Shown: in pieces, positions 33,411 through 42,506 of the stretch
How the letters are laid out: the number at the start of each line of letters is the position of its first letter
Position numbering within the stretch: the first letter of the stretch is position 1
Assembly: GCF_002257665.1 (NCBI RefSeq)
Contig: NZ_MQWB01000001.1
Span: 3,421,119-3,485,118, forward strand
Reading direction: 5' to 3'
DNA from: Rubricoccus marinus
GTDB taxonomy: Bacteria; Bacteroidota; Rhodothermia; Rhodothermales; Rubricoccaceae
DNA length: 64,000 bases
Position numbers and translations under genes: made by a program
Notes under the pieces: generated by a model
Told to the model about the DNA's origin: nothing
Seen by the model: the letters and a program-made list of their open reading frames with translations, nothing else
The model's database searches: none

Positions 33411-35177
33411 ATGCCGAGACCCGACGAGACCGTGACGCTTCCCTTTGAGCCCCTGCTGCGCCGCATCGGCGAGGCCGCCGACGCGCTCGGCGTGGAGGCC
33501 TACGCCGTCGGCGGGGCCGTGCGCGACGCGCTGCTCGGGCGCGAGACGACCGACATCGACATCGTGGCCGTGGATCCGGCGGGCGCGCCGCGCGTGGGCA
33601 TCCGGCTGGCCGAGGCCGTCGCAAAGGCCTCTGGCGCCAAGCCGCCCAACGTCTACCCCGCCTTCGGGACCGCCGCCGTCACGCTGTACGACGCCGTGGA
33701 CGACGCCGCGGGCGAAGCCGAGCGCCAGAGGCTCGTCGTCGAGTTCGTGGGCGCGCGCAAGGAGAGTTACCGCCGCGAGAGCCGCAAGCCCATCGTCGAA
33801 GACGGCACGCTCGCCGACGACTTGGCGCGACGGGACTTCACGGTCAACGCCCTCGCCGTCCGGCTCAACAACGAGGACGTGGGGAGCGGTCAGTCGCCAG
33901 CGGCAGACCTCACCTCTGGCGCGGGAGGCGACGCTCCGCATCCCGCATCCCTTGTCCCTCCCCCCCCCCCGAACGCCTTCGGCCAGATCGTGGACCTCTA
34001 CGGCGGCCTGGACGACCTCAGTGCCGGCCTCTTGCGCACGCCGCTGGACCCGCAGGTGACGTTCGAGGACGACCCGCTGCGGATGCTCCGCGCGGCGCGG
34101 TTCGCGGCGCAGCTGGGGTTCCGCGTCGCGCCAGAGGCCCTGGAGGCCATGCGCGAGGCGGCCGGCCGCATCGAGATCGTGAGCCAGGAGCGGATCACGG
34201 ACGAACTGGGCAAAACACTCGCGGCGCCGCTGCCGTCGCTGGGCTTCGTCATTCTGCACGAGACCGGGCTTTTGGAGCGCGTGCTGCCCGAGATCTCGGC
34301 GCTCGCCGGGACTGAGGCCGTGGGCGGCCACACGCACAAGGACAACCTCTACCACACGCTCGAAGTCGTGGACAACCTCGCGCTGCTCCAGGCCGAGGAA
34401 GGCCTCACGGGCCTGCGCGCGGGGGGCTTCGCGCTCTGGCTCCGCTGGGCCGCCCTCTTCCACGACGTCGCCAAGCCCGACACCAAGCGGTTCACGCACC
34501 GAACCGGCTGGACCTTCCACGGCCACGAGGACCTGGGCGCGCGCAAGCACGTGCCGGCGTCCTTCCGCCGCCTGAAGCTCCCGCTCGGCGAGCCTCTGGC
34601 GTACGTCCGCAAGATGGTCGCGCTCCACCACCGCCCCATCGCGCTTGTCGATGAGAACGTGACGGACTCCGCCGTGCGCCGCCTCCTCTTCGACGCCGGC
34701 GAGGACGTGGACGACCTCATGCTGCTCGTCCGCGCCGACGTGACGAGCAAAAACGAGAAGCGCCGCCGCCGCTACCTCCGCGGCTTCGACCGCGTGGAGG
34801 CGAAGATGATCGAGGTGGAGGAAAAGGACAAGATGCGCGCCTGGGAGCCGCCGGTCTCCGGCGAGGAGATCATGGAGCGCCTGGAGCTCCCCGAGGGCGT
34901 CGCGGTCGGCATCCTCAAGGAGCGCCTGCGCGAGGCCGTCCTCGACGGCGAGGTCCCCAACGAGCACGACGCGGCGTGGGCGTGGGTCGAGCGCCAGAGG
35001 CCCGACGCCGTCCGCCGCGGCGACCTCTTCATGCAGATGGTCCGCCTGGTCTCCGGCCCCGAAAAACGCGCGCTCGGCGCCATCAAAGAAGCCGTCTTCT
35101 GGGACGACCTGCCTCTGGCGGAGGCCGACGCGCTGGCCCACCTCCAGCGCATCAAGGACAAGGCGCTAGAGGCGTAA
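33411..35177 (+). CDS. cca: CCA-adding tRNA nucleotidyltransferase with HD domain
   Basis: A 588-residue class II tRNA nucleotidyltransferase. YAVGGAVRDALLGRETTDIDIVAVD holds the G-G-x-x-R and catalytic DxD (Asp48, Asp50), RRDFTVNALAVRL is the next motif, and EDDPLRMLRAARFAAQLGF is the NTP-selecting motif. An HD-type domain follows about residue 300 (HTLEVVDN, LFHDVAKP, HHRPIALVDENVTD). It adds or repairs the tRNA 3' CCA, needed here because tRNA-Glu in this window has no encoded CCA. An unusual insert at about residues 160-188 contains Pro5 encoded by a run of 11 C (33960-33970). The ATG at 33411 is the start. Confidence 0.95.
   Translation: MPRPDETVTLPFEPLLRRIGEAADALGVEAYAVGGAVRDALLGRETTDIDIVAVDPAGAPRVGIRLAEAVAKASGAKPPNVYPAFGTAAVTLYDAVDDAAGEAERQRLVVEFVGARKESYRRESRKPIVEDGTLADDLARRDFTVNALAVRLNNEDVGSGQSPAADLTSGAGGDAPHPASLVPPPPPNAFGQIVDLYGGLDDLSAGLLRTPLDPQVTFEDDPLRMLRAARFAAQLGFRVAPEALEAMREAAGRIEIVSQERITDELGKTLAAPLPSLGFVILHETGLLERVLPEISALAGTEAVGGHTHKDNLYHTLEVVDNLALLQAEEGLTGLRAGGFALWLRWAALFHDVAKPDTKRFTHRTGWTFHGHEDLGARKHVPASFRRLKLPLGEPLAYVRKMVALHHRPIALVDENVTDSAVRRLLFDAGEDVDDLMLLVRADVTSKNEKRRRRYLRGFDRVEAKMIEVEEKDKMRAWEPPVSGEEIMERLELPEGVAVGILKERLREAVLDGEVPNEHDAAWAWVERQRPDAVRRGDLFMQMVRLVSGPEKRALGAIKEAVFWDDLPLAEADALAHLQRIKDKALEA
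33960..33970 (+). repeat. Homopolymer run of 11 C inside cca
   Basis: CCT followed by eleven C encodes five prolines in an inserted linker of the tRNA nucleotidyltransferase. Runs of this length slip during replication, and a one-base change would break an essential gene. Confidence 0.95.
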
Positions 35178-35335
35178 CCCGTTTGGAGTTCAGGCGTAGC
35201 GCATGAGACCTTGCGCCGGCGGCGCCAGAGGCCTCTGGCGCTGGATCGGCCTCGGCGCGTCGCCAGCGGGCACGGTTGGGGGCTTGGCTCCCGTTCGCGC
35301 TCCGTAGGTTGCTGTCTGCTTTCCCACTGTCTCAG

Positions 35336-36451
35336 ATGCTCCGGCTCGCATCGCTGCTCCTGTTCTCCCTGGTCGCCGTTGGAGGCACCTTCGCCGCCCG
35401 CATTGGTGGGACTCCCACTCTGCCGGAGACGCCGTACGACTACGAAGGCGTGGGGCTGCCGGCCTACCTCGATACGTACGTGATCCGGCACGCGGACAAC
35501 ACGCCCGCGGACAACCCGATCACCAACGCGGGAGCAACACTCGGGCGCGTGCTGTTTTACGACGTACGGCTGTCTCAGAACGGGTCCGTCTCGTGCGCGT
35601 CCTGCCACCGCCAGGCCAACGGGTTCGCAGACCCCCGGCCGCGCAGCGTCGGGTTCGGCGGAGAGCACACCGACCGCAACTCGATGGCGCTCGCCTTCGC
35701 GCGCTACGATCGCAACGAGGAGTTTTTCTGGGACGAGCGCGCCAGGACACTGGAAGCGCTCGCCCTGGAGCCCATCCAAAACCCGGTCGAGATGGGCATG
35801 ACGCTGGAAGGGCTCACGGCTCTGCTAAGCGACACGGAGTTCTACCCGGCCCTGTTCGCCGACGCCTTCGGCACGCCAGAGGTCACGAGCGACCGCGTCG
35901 CGCGGGCGCTGTCCCAGTTTATCCGCTCCATCGTGCCGTCCAACACCCGCTACGATGCCGCGCGCCAGGCCGAGGGCGCGCGCATCGCGCGGCCTCTGGC
36001 GGGGCTGACTCCGCAGGAGAACGAGGGCCTCCAGTTGTTCTTCGGACGCGGCCAGTGCAACCTGTGCCACTCGAGCGACCTGTTCGCGGGCACCAACGCC
36101 CTCAACAATGGACTGGACTCCACCGTGACCGATCCCGGCAGGTCCGGCGGGCGCTTCAAGGTGGTGTCCCTACGCAACATCGGCCTGACCGCTCCCTACA
36201 TGCATGACGGTCGGTTTCAAACGCTGGAGGACGTCGTCGAGCACTACAGCACCGGCATCCGCCTCGGCCCGCACCTGGACGCGCGCATGTTCGGCCTCGA
36301 CGGCGGGGCCATCCGGTTCAACTTCAGCGCCGACGAGCGGGCCGCGCTCGTGGCGTTCTTGCACACGCTGACCGACACCACGCTCGCCACCGACCCGAGG
36401 TGGTCGGACCCGTTCGCCGCGCAGGCGCCGACGCCCGGCGCGTCTCGGTAA
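35336..36451 (+). CDS. Di-haem cytochrome c peroxidase (MauG/CcpA family)
   Basis: A 371-residue exported protein with an N-terminal signal (MLRLASLLLFSLVAVGGTFAA). Two c-type haem motifs are present: C87-A-S-C90-H91 and C241-N-L-C244-H245, with a distal region VVSLRNIGLTAPYMHDGRFQTLEDVVEHY typical of bacterial di-haem peroxidases. Family members reduce hydrogen peroxide in the periplasm or oxidise protein substrates (MauG); this sequence cannot separate them. The ATG at 35336 is needed for the signal; a longer frame adds a leader without function. It is separate from cca by about 160 bases with an iterated pair near 35220-35240. Confidence 0.9.
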   Translation: MLRLASLLLFSLVAVGGTFAARIGGTPTLPETPYDYEGVGLPAYLDTYVIRHADNTPADNPITNAGATLGRVLFYDVRLSQNGSVSCASCHRQANGFADPRPRSVGFGGEHTDRNSMALAFARYDRNEEFFWDERARTLEALALEPIQNPVEMGMTLEGLTALLSDTEFYPALFADAFGTPEVTSDRVARALSQFIRSIVPSNTRYDAARQAEGARIARPLAGLTPQENEGLQLFFGRGQCNLCHSSDLFAGTNALNNGLDSTVTDPGRSGGRFKVVSLRNIGLTAPYMHDGRFQTLEDVVEHYSTGIRLGPHLDARMFGLDGGAIRFNFSADERAALVAFLHTLTDTTLATDPRWSDPFAAQAPTPGASR

Positions 36452-36523
36452 GGCCTCTGGCTCCAGAGGCCACGGTTAGACCGCCGAACCCCAGGACGTT
36501 GTCTTTGCGAGGAGCGCGGCGAT

Positions 36524-37549
36524 TCAGCGCCCACCGGTATTAGACCGCCGCGCTTTGCTCGCGAGGACACCCGCTTGGGTAGACGGTCTTGGCCGCCAGA
36601 CGCCCTGCCGCGCGTCCATCCACGAGACCACAAGCACGTGCGGGACCGTCACCGCCGCGATCCCGACGAGGTAGACCGACAGGAGGGCGCCGGCTGCGGG
36701 CCGCTCCACGAGAAGCCAGCCCAGCCCGGCGAACAGCGCCAGCGCTCCAAGCGTTGCAGGCGCGGCGAGTAGCGCGAGGCGGAGAGGCCGCCGCGGCGCC
36801 ACAATGGGCTCCAGTCGCGCGAGGTGCCGCAGCGCGTGCCACGCGCAGAAGTACACGCCCACGCTCCACAACGGCGGCAACACGGCAAAAAACACCCCGA
36901 GCCCCGCGACCTCGCCCAGATCCAGCGCCAGAGGCCGCCACGCATTCCGCCGCCATGCCGAGGCCGCGCCCCAGAGCGCGTACCCGCCGATCAACGCCCA
37001 CAGCACGATTCCCGCCGCTGGCGCCACCATCGCGCCGACGCCTGCCGCGCCGTCGGGATCGAATAGCGCGGCGAGGTCGCCTAGAACGGCCGCGTATGCC
37101 GACGGCTGCGCCGCCAGAGGCACCAGCATCGGGAGCGCCCCGCGCACGGCGCCGGCCAACGCGAGGTGCGGACGGCTCGTGAGGTGCGCGTCCCAGCCCA
37201 ACGCCCGCAGCGCGAACACGTCGCCCTGGCCCCAGTGCGCCCACGTCAGCGCGACAAAGCCTACGGCGGCCGCGACCGGCGCCAGCGCCCACAGCGCGAT
37301 CACCGCCCCGGCGGTCCCGAGGTAGAGCGCGCAGAACACCGCGACCCGGCGGGCGCCCAGCGGCTCGCCCCGCATCCGGAACGGCACGAACGGGTCCAGC
37401 GCGCCGTGCGGCAGGCCCAGCACGACGACGCTCGCCGCCCACGGCACGAGCCACACGATCGCCGGCGCCTCGGCGATCCACGGCGACGCCGCCAATGAGA
37501 GCGCGACGCTCCCCCAGGCCAGCCCCAGGCCGAGCCGCGGCCACGCCAT
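36524..37549 (-). CDS. blh: Brp/Blh-family beta-carotene 15,15'-dioxygenase (retinal synthase)
   Basis: A 341-residue membrane protein with about eight hydrophobic helices that cleaves beta-carotene to two molecules of retinal. The family hallmark HGALDP appears at VVLGLPHGALDPFVPF near residue 50, and further metal-ligand His positions appear in LTWAHWGQGD, SVGVYFCAWHALRHLA and VTVPHVLVVSWMD. The gene lies 14 bases downstream of a lycopene cyclase gene on the same strand. Together they supply retinal for the rhodopsin encoded 12 kb away. The ATG at 37547-37549 starts the first helix. A larger read-through frame covering both genes and beyond is not real. Confidence 0.93.
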   Translation of the reverse strand: MAWPRLGLGLAWGSVALSLAASPWIAEAPAIVWLVPWAASVVVLGLPHGALDPFVPFRMRGEPLGARRVAVFCALYLGTAGAVIALWALAPVAAAVGFVALTWAHWGQGDVFALRALGWDAHLTSRPHLALAGAVRGALPMLVPLAAQPSAYAAVLGDLAALFDPDGAAGVGAMVAPAAGIVLWALIGGYALWGAASAWRRNAWRPLALDLGEVAGLGVFFAVLPPLWSVGVYFCAWHALRHLARLEPIVAPRRPLRLALLAAPATLGALALFAGLGWLLVERPAAGALLSVYLVGIAAVTVPHVLVVSWMDARQGVWRPRPSTQAGVLASKARRSNTGGR

Positions 37550-37563
37550 CTGAGGCCGACCGC

Positions 37564-38376
37564 TCACGCTCCGAGAAGGGGACGCACGAACTCCCGTGGC
37601 CTCTGGCGCGCCAGAGGCTCGGCGTGGGCCGCGCGCTCCTCTGCCAGCCGGGCGGCCTCGCGCCGCATCGCGGGAAGGGTGGACGCGCGCGAGGGCTCGC
37701 ACAACGCCAGGCCCTGCACCACCATCAGGTTGGTGAGCAGGAAAAACACCGCTTCCTCCAAGGGAAGCCCGGCGATCTCGACGCCCGTCCGCGTCGCGTC
37801 GGTCAGGGACCAGATGCCGAGCTCGATCGCGATGCGGTCTGCCACGCAGAGGTAGAGCGTTGGCAGCATGGCAGCCCAAACGAGCAAGCGGCGCCGCGCC
37901 CACAGCATCTCGCCGCCTACCGCCCACATCAGCGTGAGGACAGGCCCGGCCCAGACGAGCAGCAGGCCGAGGTACAGCCCGTGGCCGCCCCGCAGCGTCA
38001 GCGCCAGCCCGACGAGGCTCAGCGCGGCGGAACCGACGACACCCGGGAGGCGCACGCGGCGGTCCGCCGGCTCCGGGACGCGCGCGAAGTAGCGCGCCCG
38101 GACCCACATGAACGCCAGTCCCGAGAGGACGGTCTGGAGCACGAAAAACGCGTACTCCTCTACCGGCACGTAGCCGACCGTCGCGAGGACGCGGTCTGGC
38201 GGGTACGTCCACACGCCCTGCGCGACGAGGTAGTTGTCCCACGGCGTCGTGTACACGAACGCGATGGCGACGAGCACGCCGAGCGGCCACCACGCCTGGC
38301 CCGCCCGCGGGCGGAACACCCAGAGCGCGGCGATCGCGGGGAGCGTAAACGTGAGGTGGAAGCCGAGATACGTCAC
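37564..38376 (-). CDS. Lycopene cyclase, CrtYcd-type fused heterodimer form
   Basis: A 270-residue membrane protein with two homologous halves, each about three to four helices long: the first holds VGYVPVEEYAFFVLQTVLSG, the second EIAGLPLEEAVFFLLTNLMV. The repeated P-x-E-E motif is characteristic of the CarR/CrtYcd lycopene cyclases that are separate subunits in actinobacteria and fused in archaea and Bacteroidota. It makes beta-carotene from lycopene, the substrate of the neighbouring blh product. I set the start at GTG 38374-38376 (VTYLGFHLTF), which matches the family N terminus; longer starts upstream would add about 65 residues of non-conserved sequence. Confidence 0.87.
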   Translation of the reverse strand: MTYLGFHLTFTLPAIAALWVFRPRAGQAWWPLGVLVAIAFVYTTPWDNYLVAQGVWTYPPDRVLATVGYVPVEEYAFFVLQTVLSGLAFMWVRARYFARVPEPADRRVRLPGVVGSAALSLVGLALTLRGGHGLYLGLLLVWAGPVLTLMWAVGGEMLWARRRLLVWAAMLPTLYLCVADRIAIELGIWSLTDATRTGVEIAGLPLEEAVFFLLTNLMVVQGLALCEPSRASTLPAMRREAARLAEERAAHAEPLARQRPREFVRPLLGA

Positions 38377-38605
38377 AGAGGAGGACAGCTTGGCCAATAG
38401 AGCCGAGCGAACCCCCGCCGCGCCCCAACGATCCCGGCCGGGCTCCGGTACTCCGCGCAGTCGCACCCAGACGACCTGGGCGTACCCCGAGGGGCCCGAT
38501 CCGCGCATCTCCACGCAGGAGCCGCCAGAGGCCTCTGGCGTGAATCCCCCGCCGTTCCGGGTCCGCCTCATTGCAGAGTGCGCCAGACGGCCCCACCTTC
38601 GCGCG

Positions 38606-39139
38606 ATGCGACTTCCCGCTGCCGCCCTGCTCGTCTTGCTCGCTACCGGCGCGAGCGCTCAGGTGCGCTTGAGCGCGGGCGCCACTCTGCCTCTGGCGGG
38701 AAGCCTCGGGCCCGTTTGGGAGGAGCAGCCTGGCGCACGGGGTACCATCACGTTCTCCGCCTACGGCGGCGAGGTCCGCCTCGCGCTCGACCTCGCGATG
38801 CACGACGCTGCCGAGGGCGAGGCGACGCCAGAGGCTGCCCCGGACTTTCTCGCCGTCAACGCCACGCTGGGATGGGGGCCAGTATTGGATCTCGGACCCG
38901 TCCGCCTTTCGCCCGGCGCGGAGGTCGGCGCGGGACGCTTCGCCTTCGACGATGACGGCGAGTTCGGCGGCAACCTGTCCAGCGAGTCCGAGCTTCTGGC
39001 GGGCGCGTACGTCCGCGCGGGCGTGCCTCTGGCGGGGCGCGTGGAAGCGTGGGCCGAGACCGGCGTGCGGCGCACCTTTTTCTCCACGCCGCAGACCACC
39101 GCGGGCGCCGCGGGCGGCCTCACCCTCCGGCTGTGGTAA
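38606..39139 (+). CDS. Secreted outer-membrane-barrel-like protein of unknown function
   Basis: A 177-residue exported protein with signal MRLPAAALLVLLATGASAQ and a succession of short beta strands (VRLSAGATLPLAG, GEVRLALDLAM, LLAGAYVRAGVPLAGRVEAWAETG) that ends with LTLRLW, a barrel-like terminus. The GTG start of the next gene overlaps its last seven bases, so both are likely co-expressed. I do not recognise the family. Confidence 0.68.
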   Translation: MRLPAAALLVLLATGASAQVRLSAGATLPLAGSLGPVWEEQPGARGTITFSAYGGEVRLALDLAMHDAAEGEATPEAAPDFLAVNATLGWGPVLDLGPVRLSPGAEVGAGRFAFDDDGEFGGNLSSESELLAGAYVRAGVPLAGRVEAWAETGVRRTFFSTPQTTAGAAGGLTLRLW

Positions 39140-41043
39140 GAGCATTTCTCCTTCTACTGCTTTCGTGTGTGGCCTCTGGCGCCAGAGGCCAAGTGCCGGT
39201 CGCATTTGGGGAGCCTGACTGCGTGTACCCAGGAGGTGCTCGGCTGCTCGCCAGAGGCGTCGCGTGGGCTCAGGGATATGATGCGATCTCGACGGACGGG
39301 TTTGGCGTGCGCGTTCCCGAGGCTTCTGGCGCGATGGCGGACCTCCGCACAGCCTCCATACTGGATGACGCCGTTCTCGCATGGCGACCCACACTGGCGG
39401 TCAACGATGGAGCCCAGTGCTCCCCGTTGCAGCAAATGGTAAGCGGCGGAACCCGGTCTCTGATCCATGTATATGCCGAGGTGGGGAATGAGACCGGCGA
39501 CCCCGGTCCGCTGCGCTATCTAGACCCCTCGCTGCCGAACGTTGACAAGATTGGTCCGGACTACGAAGCGCTCGTCCGATTCAAGGATGGAATCGAGTTC
39601 TCGGGTCGCTGGCGCGACTTTCTCCCGACCGACCCTGTCATCGCCCCGCGCATCTTCGAGGCGGTGGGCGGACGCTTCCCCAAGCGCAAAGGACTGGCGT
39701 TAGCAACTGGGAACAGTCTATATCTGCTCCCAGGTTTGGGCCTCGGGGTTGCTGCTGATGCTCTCGGTGCGGAAGACCTCCCGTTCGAACCGACACTCGG
39801 CCGCGAGGTCCCGGTCCGGCGCCAGAGGCTTGGTGGACGCGCAGAGTGGGGTGCCGGCTCTAACCGTGCCGATTGGTCCGGCAACCTGTCGCTGCGTGGC
39901 GAGCGCCTGGACCGCCCCGAGTGGAGTACGCTGGCCTCTGGCATTGGGCCAGACTGGCAGGAGTTCATCGCCGAAGCCCATGTACAGCGAAGCATCGCGC
40001 TTTCCGAACCTTCACCCGCGCGTCGTCTTACGGTAGGTGGAACCTTCCGCCAGAGGCAAGCTACTGGGGCAGGCCTTACCGATGGCTCTGTAACGTGGGC
40101 CGAAGTAGGTGCGAGCCTGATCAGACTGATCAGAGAGGATGTGCCAGAGGTCTCAGCGCGACTGTCGGCTGGGCCGAGCGGCGTGGGAGGCGAGGCCTTG
40201 CTGAAGCTCTATACAGGCGATTACGTCAGAGACGACTACGCCAGAAGCGGAAGCGCGGACGCACATGCGTACCTCCGCCGTACGCTTCCTGAAGAGCAGC
40301 CCGATCTGTACTTCTGGGTCGCCAGAGGGTACTCGGGCCTCGCGTCTGCGCAAACACCTCTGGCGCTAGAGGGTGTGCCGACGGCCTCAGAACATGCCGG
40401 ATTTCAGTTAAAGCTAAACGGGTATCGTAGTGGGGATGAAGCCGCGGATGGCCCCATCTTCGTCGATTTGCGCCACAGTCTCTCAGGGACTGTGACTTTG
40501 ACGGCCGAAGCGCGCAGAGGCGAAACCGTGCTGTCTCCCCAGTTCGTTCTCGCGCCAGAGGCCACCTCCGTATCGGGTCCCGTGCGGGCGACGGCGGTTT
40601 CGGGAGCCGTCGCAAATGCGCAGGCCCGGATCGTGTGGAGAAGGGCGTCTAGAGGCATGCATGGCCCGTCTCCCGTTGGAGCCATCACTCTCGTCGGTTG
40701 GGTGGATGTGCAAGCCTCCGCAAGTGCTGACCGCGAGTTTCGCGCCGCGCGTGACCGTGAACCGACGGTTCGCGCTGGTCTCTTTGGCCAGCACTCTCCG
40801 GATGGCAACCTGAACCTCAACGCACGCCTGGAGTGGCGCGCCGCCACCCGTTGGGACGGCTGGCCCGAGCCCGACGTGCCCGCCGCCCTCCTCCTCGACC
40901 TCGGCCTCTCGCGCTCATTCGCGGGCGAGCGCTTCCACATCGCGCTCACCGGCCGCAACGTGCTCGGCGCGCCGGAGCAGACGCACCCGCTCGGCGCCAC
41001 GCTGGACGGCCGCCTCTTCGTGCGCGTGGAGGCCCGCTTCTAG
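39133..41043 (+). CDS. Large predicted outer-membrane protein of unknown function, atypical composition
   Basis: A 636-residue exported protein, signal MVRAFLLLLLSCVASGARGQ, then mostly predicted beta structure, ending in a typical barrel tail (RFHIALTGRNVLGAPEQTH... FVRVEARF) like TonB-linked or translocation barrels. The middle (about 39430-40480) has softer GC content and codons such as TAT, GTA and TCA that neighbours rarely use, and few iterated motifs, so it may be faster evolving or acquired. Start is GTG at 39133-39135, overlapping the previous gene. No family could be recognised. Confidence 0.62.
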   Translation: MVRAFLLLLLSCVASGARGQVPVAFGEPDCVYPGGARLLARGVAWAQGYDAISTDGFGVRVPEASGAMADLRTASILDDAVLAWRPTLAVNDGAQCSPLQQMVSGGTRSLIHVYAEVGNETGDPGPLRYLDPSLPNVDKIGPDYEALVRFKDGIEFSGRWRDFLPTDPVIAPRIFEAVGGRFPKRKGLALATGNSLYLLPGLGLGVAADALGAEDLPFEPTLGREVPVRRQRLGGRAEWGAGSNRADWSGNLSLRGERLDRPEWSTLASGIGPDWQEFIAEAHVQRSIALSEPSPARRLTVGGTFRQRQATGAGLTDGSVTWAEVGASLIRLIREDVPEVSARLSAGPSGVGGEALLKLYTGDYVRDDYARSGSADAHAYLRRTLPEEQPDLYFWVARGYSGLASAQTPLALEGVPTASEHAGFQLKLNGYRSGDEAADGPIFVDLRHSLSGTVTLTAEARRGETVLSPQFVLAPEATSVSGPVRATAVSGAVANAQARIVWRRASRGMHGPSPVGAITLVGWVDVQASASADREFRAARDREPTVRAGLFGQHSPDGNLNLNARLEWRAATRWDGWPEPDVPAALLLDLGLSRSFAGERFHIALTGRNVLGAPEQTHPLGATLDGRLFVRVEARF

Positions 41044-41176
41044 CCTCTGGCGCCTGAAGCCGGTCTATAGGCGGCGCCGGGGACGCGCCCGCGAGACAAC
41101 ACACGAGGCCAAACGTGGGTGCGGGAGCCAAACGGCCGATGATGAGGGTTAGACCCCTTCACTTCTGGCTCCGGCT

Positions 41177-41356
41177 ATGTCTTCTCTCGGCGTTTACCTC
41201 ATCGGCTTCATGATTCTCACCGGCGGCGTCGCCATGGGAATGCACCTTGCGGGCTTGCCCGCCGCCTGGATCGCCGTGACGGGCGTGATCCTGCTCGGCC
41301 TCGGCATCCTCATGGGCGTCTCCAAGACGCGCACCCGCGACCACTCGCCGATGTAG
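41177..41356 (+). CDS. 59-residue membrane protein
   Basis: The frame reads MSSLGVYLIGFMILTGGVAMGMHLAGLP and continues with AAWIAVTGVILLGLGILMGVSKTRTRDHSPM. Two helices (about residues 5-26 and 28-47) are separated by a Pro turn, followed by a basic C terminus. The strict third-position GC, the ATG, and the strong terminator 26 bases after the stop support a real gene. Function unknown. Confidence 0.72.
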   Translation: MSSLGVYLIGFMILTGGVAMGMHLAGLPAAWIAVTGVILLGLGILMGVSKTRTRDHSPM

Positions 41357-41381
41357 CCGCTCCCGCGCCGCTACAAACTGG

Positions 41382-41418
41382 AACCGGGGCTCCGCGCGAT
41401 GCGGAGCCCCGGTTTTCT
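41382..41418 (+). terminator. Rho-independent terminator
   Basis: Fourteen-base perfect stem AACCGGGGCTCCGC / GCGGAGCCCCGGTT with a GCGAT loop, followed by TTCT. It lies shortly after the small membrane protein and before the convergent lipoprotein gene; it could act in both directions. Confidence 0.88.
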
Positions 41419-41468
41419 CTATCGGCCGGGTTCGCCAGAGGCCTCTGGCGCGGGCGTTCCGCCAGAGG

Positions 41469-42395
41469 CTAGAACGAGACCGTGACCTCGCGCTCCGGCT
41501 CGTAGGTGAAGCCGGGGATGTTCTGGAACACCTCCATCGCGCTCATCGACGAAGGGGGGCCGCTCATGCCCAGTGCCTCCAGGTCATCGAAGACGCCCGG
41601 CGTCTCCGCGAGCAGGCCGAAGTCCATGTCGAACAGCGTGAGGATGCGGCCGCTGGCGTGGGAGGCGTTCGTCTCGCGCACGTCGCTCGGCAGCTCCACG
41701 GCGATGGAGAACTTCATGTCCTTGAACATGGCCGCCATCTGCCGCATCTCGTCCTCTTGCGACGAGTCATCCGAGAAGAGGTCGTCCTCGAAGGCGTACT
41801 CCTCGCCGTACGCCGGGTTTTTCTTGGGGTCGCGAGCGGGAGCGTCGAAGTCGATCTCGGCCGGCTCGTCGACTATTTCGTCGTCCCCGAACAGGTCCTC
41901 CTCGTCGTCGAACGCCGGCTCAGGCATGCGGACGGTGAGGCGCCCGCGCGAGTACGCGAACGTGATGGGCTCGTCGCCAGAGGCGTCTCCTGCGCGGCCC
42001 ATCTCGCTCATCATGCCGCCCATGCCTTCGAGCGGGTTGCTGCCAAAGCGGAGGCTGTTGATATCGGTAAACGCGTAGGTGGCCGTGTAGCCCGCCCCGA
42101 ACAGGATGTCGATGGGCTCGACGCCCACGAGCGTCGTGCCCATCTCGGCGGCGCGGGTCTGGAGTTGCTCCATGGAATACGGCCCGTCCTCGGCCATATC
42201 GGGCGCGTCGTCGGAGTCCTCCAGGAACCCGCCGCTCCCCATTCCGATGCTCATCGACATCATGGAGTTCATGAGCACGGTCTCCTCCACGGTCCCGCTG
42301 CCGTCGGCGTTGAGGCGGATGAGAGCCTTGGTCTGGAAGCAGCCCGAGAGGACTACCGCGAAGCAGATCAACAGCAGAGGGCGAAGCGTGCGCAT
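41469..42395 (-). CDS. Predicted lipoprotein of unknown function
   Basis: A 308-residue exported lipoprotein: MRTLRPLLLICFAVVLSGC gives the lipobox LSGC. The body starts with FQTKALIRLNADGSGTVEETVLM, a pattern found in a small family of Bacteroidota surface lipoproteins, then very acidic stretches (DDEEDLFGDDEIVDEP) and repeated methionines in the middle (MNSMMSMSIGMGSGG). No catalytic motif is visible. It is convergent with the small membrane protein and divergent from pfkA. Confidence 0.72.
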   Translation of the reverse strand: MRTLRPLLLICFAVVLSGCFQTKALIRLNADGSGTVEETVLMNSMMSMSIGMGSGGFLEDSDDAPDMAEDGPYSMEQLQTRAAEMGTTLVGVEPIDILFGAGYTATYAFTDINSLRFGSNPLEGMGGMMSEMGRAGDASGDEPITFAYSRGRLTVRMPEPAFDDEEDLFGDDEIVDEPAEIDFDAPARDPKKNPAYGEEYAFEDDLFSDDSSQEDEMRQMAAMFKDMKFSIAVELPSDVRETNASHASGRILTLFDMDFGLLAETPGVFDDLEALGMSGPPSSMSAMEVFQNIPGFTYEPEREVTVSF

Positions 42396-42506
42396 AGCGG
42401 CGGGCAGGAGGAACCGCGCCCAGGATACGGCGCGAACGCCAGAGGCCCCTGGCGCGTACGGCCCGTCCTGCGCCTCTGGCGCCCTTCCGTTCCACCCCGA
42501 TCTCCC

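Noticed and set aside
36524-39394. One 956-codon reading frame spanning blh, the cyclase and beyond
   Set aside because: Only the last 342 codons show a conserved protein; the rest is an antisense or out-of-frame reading of neighbouring genes, kept open by the high GC content.
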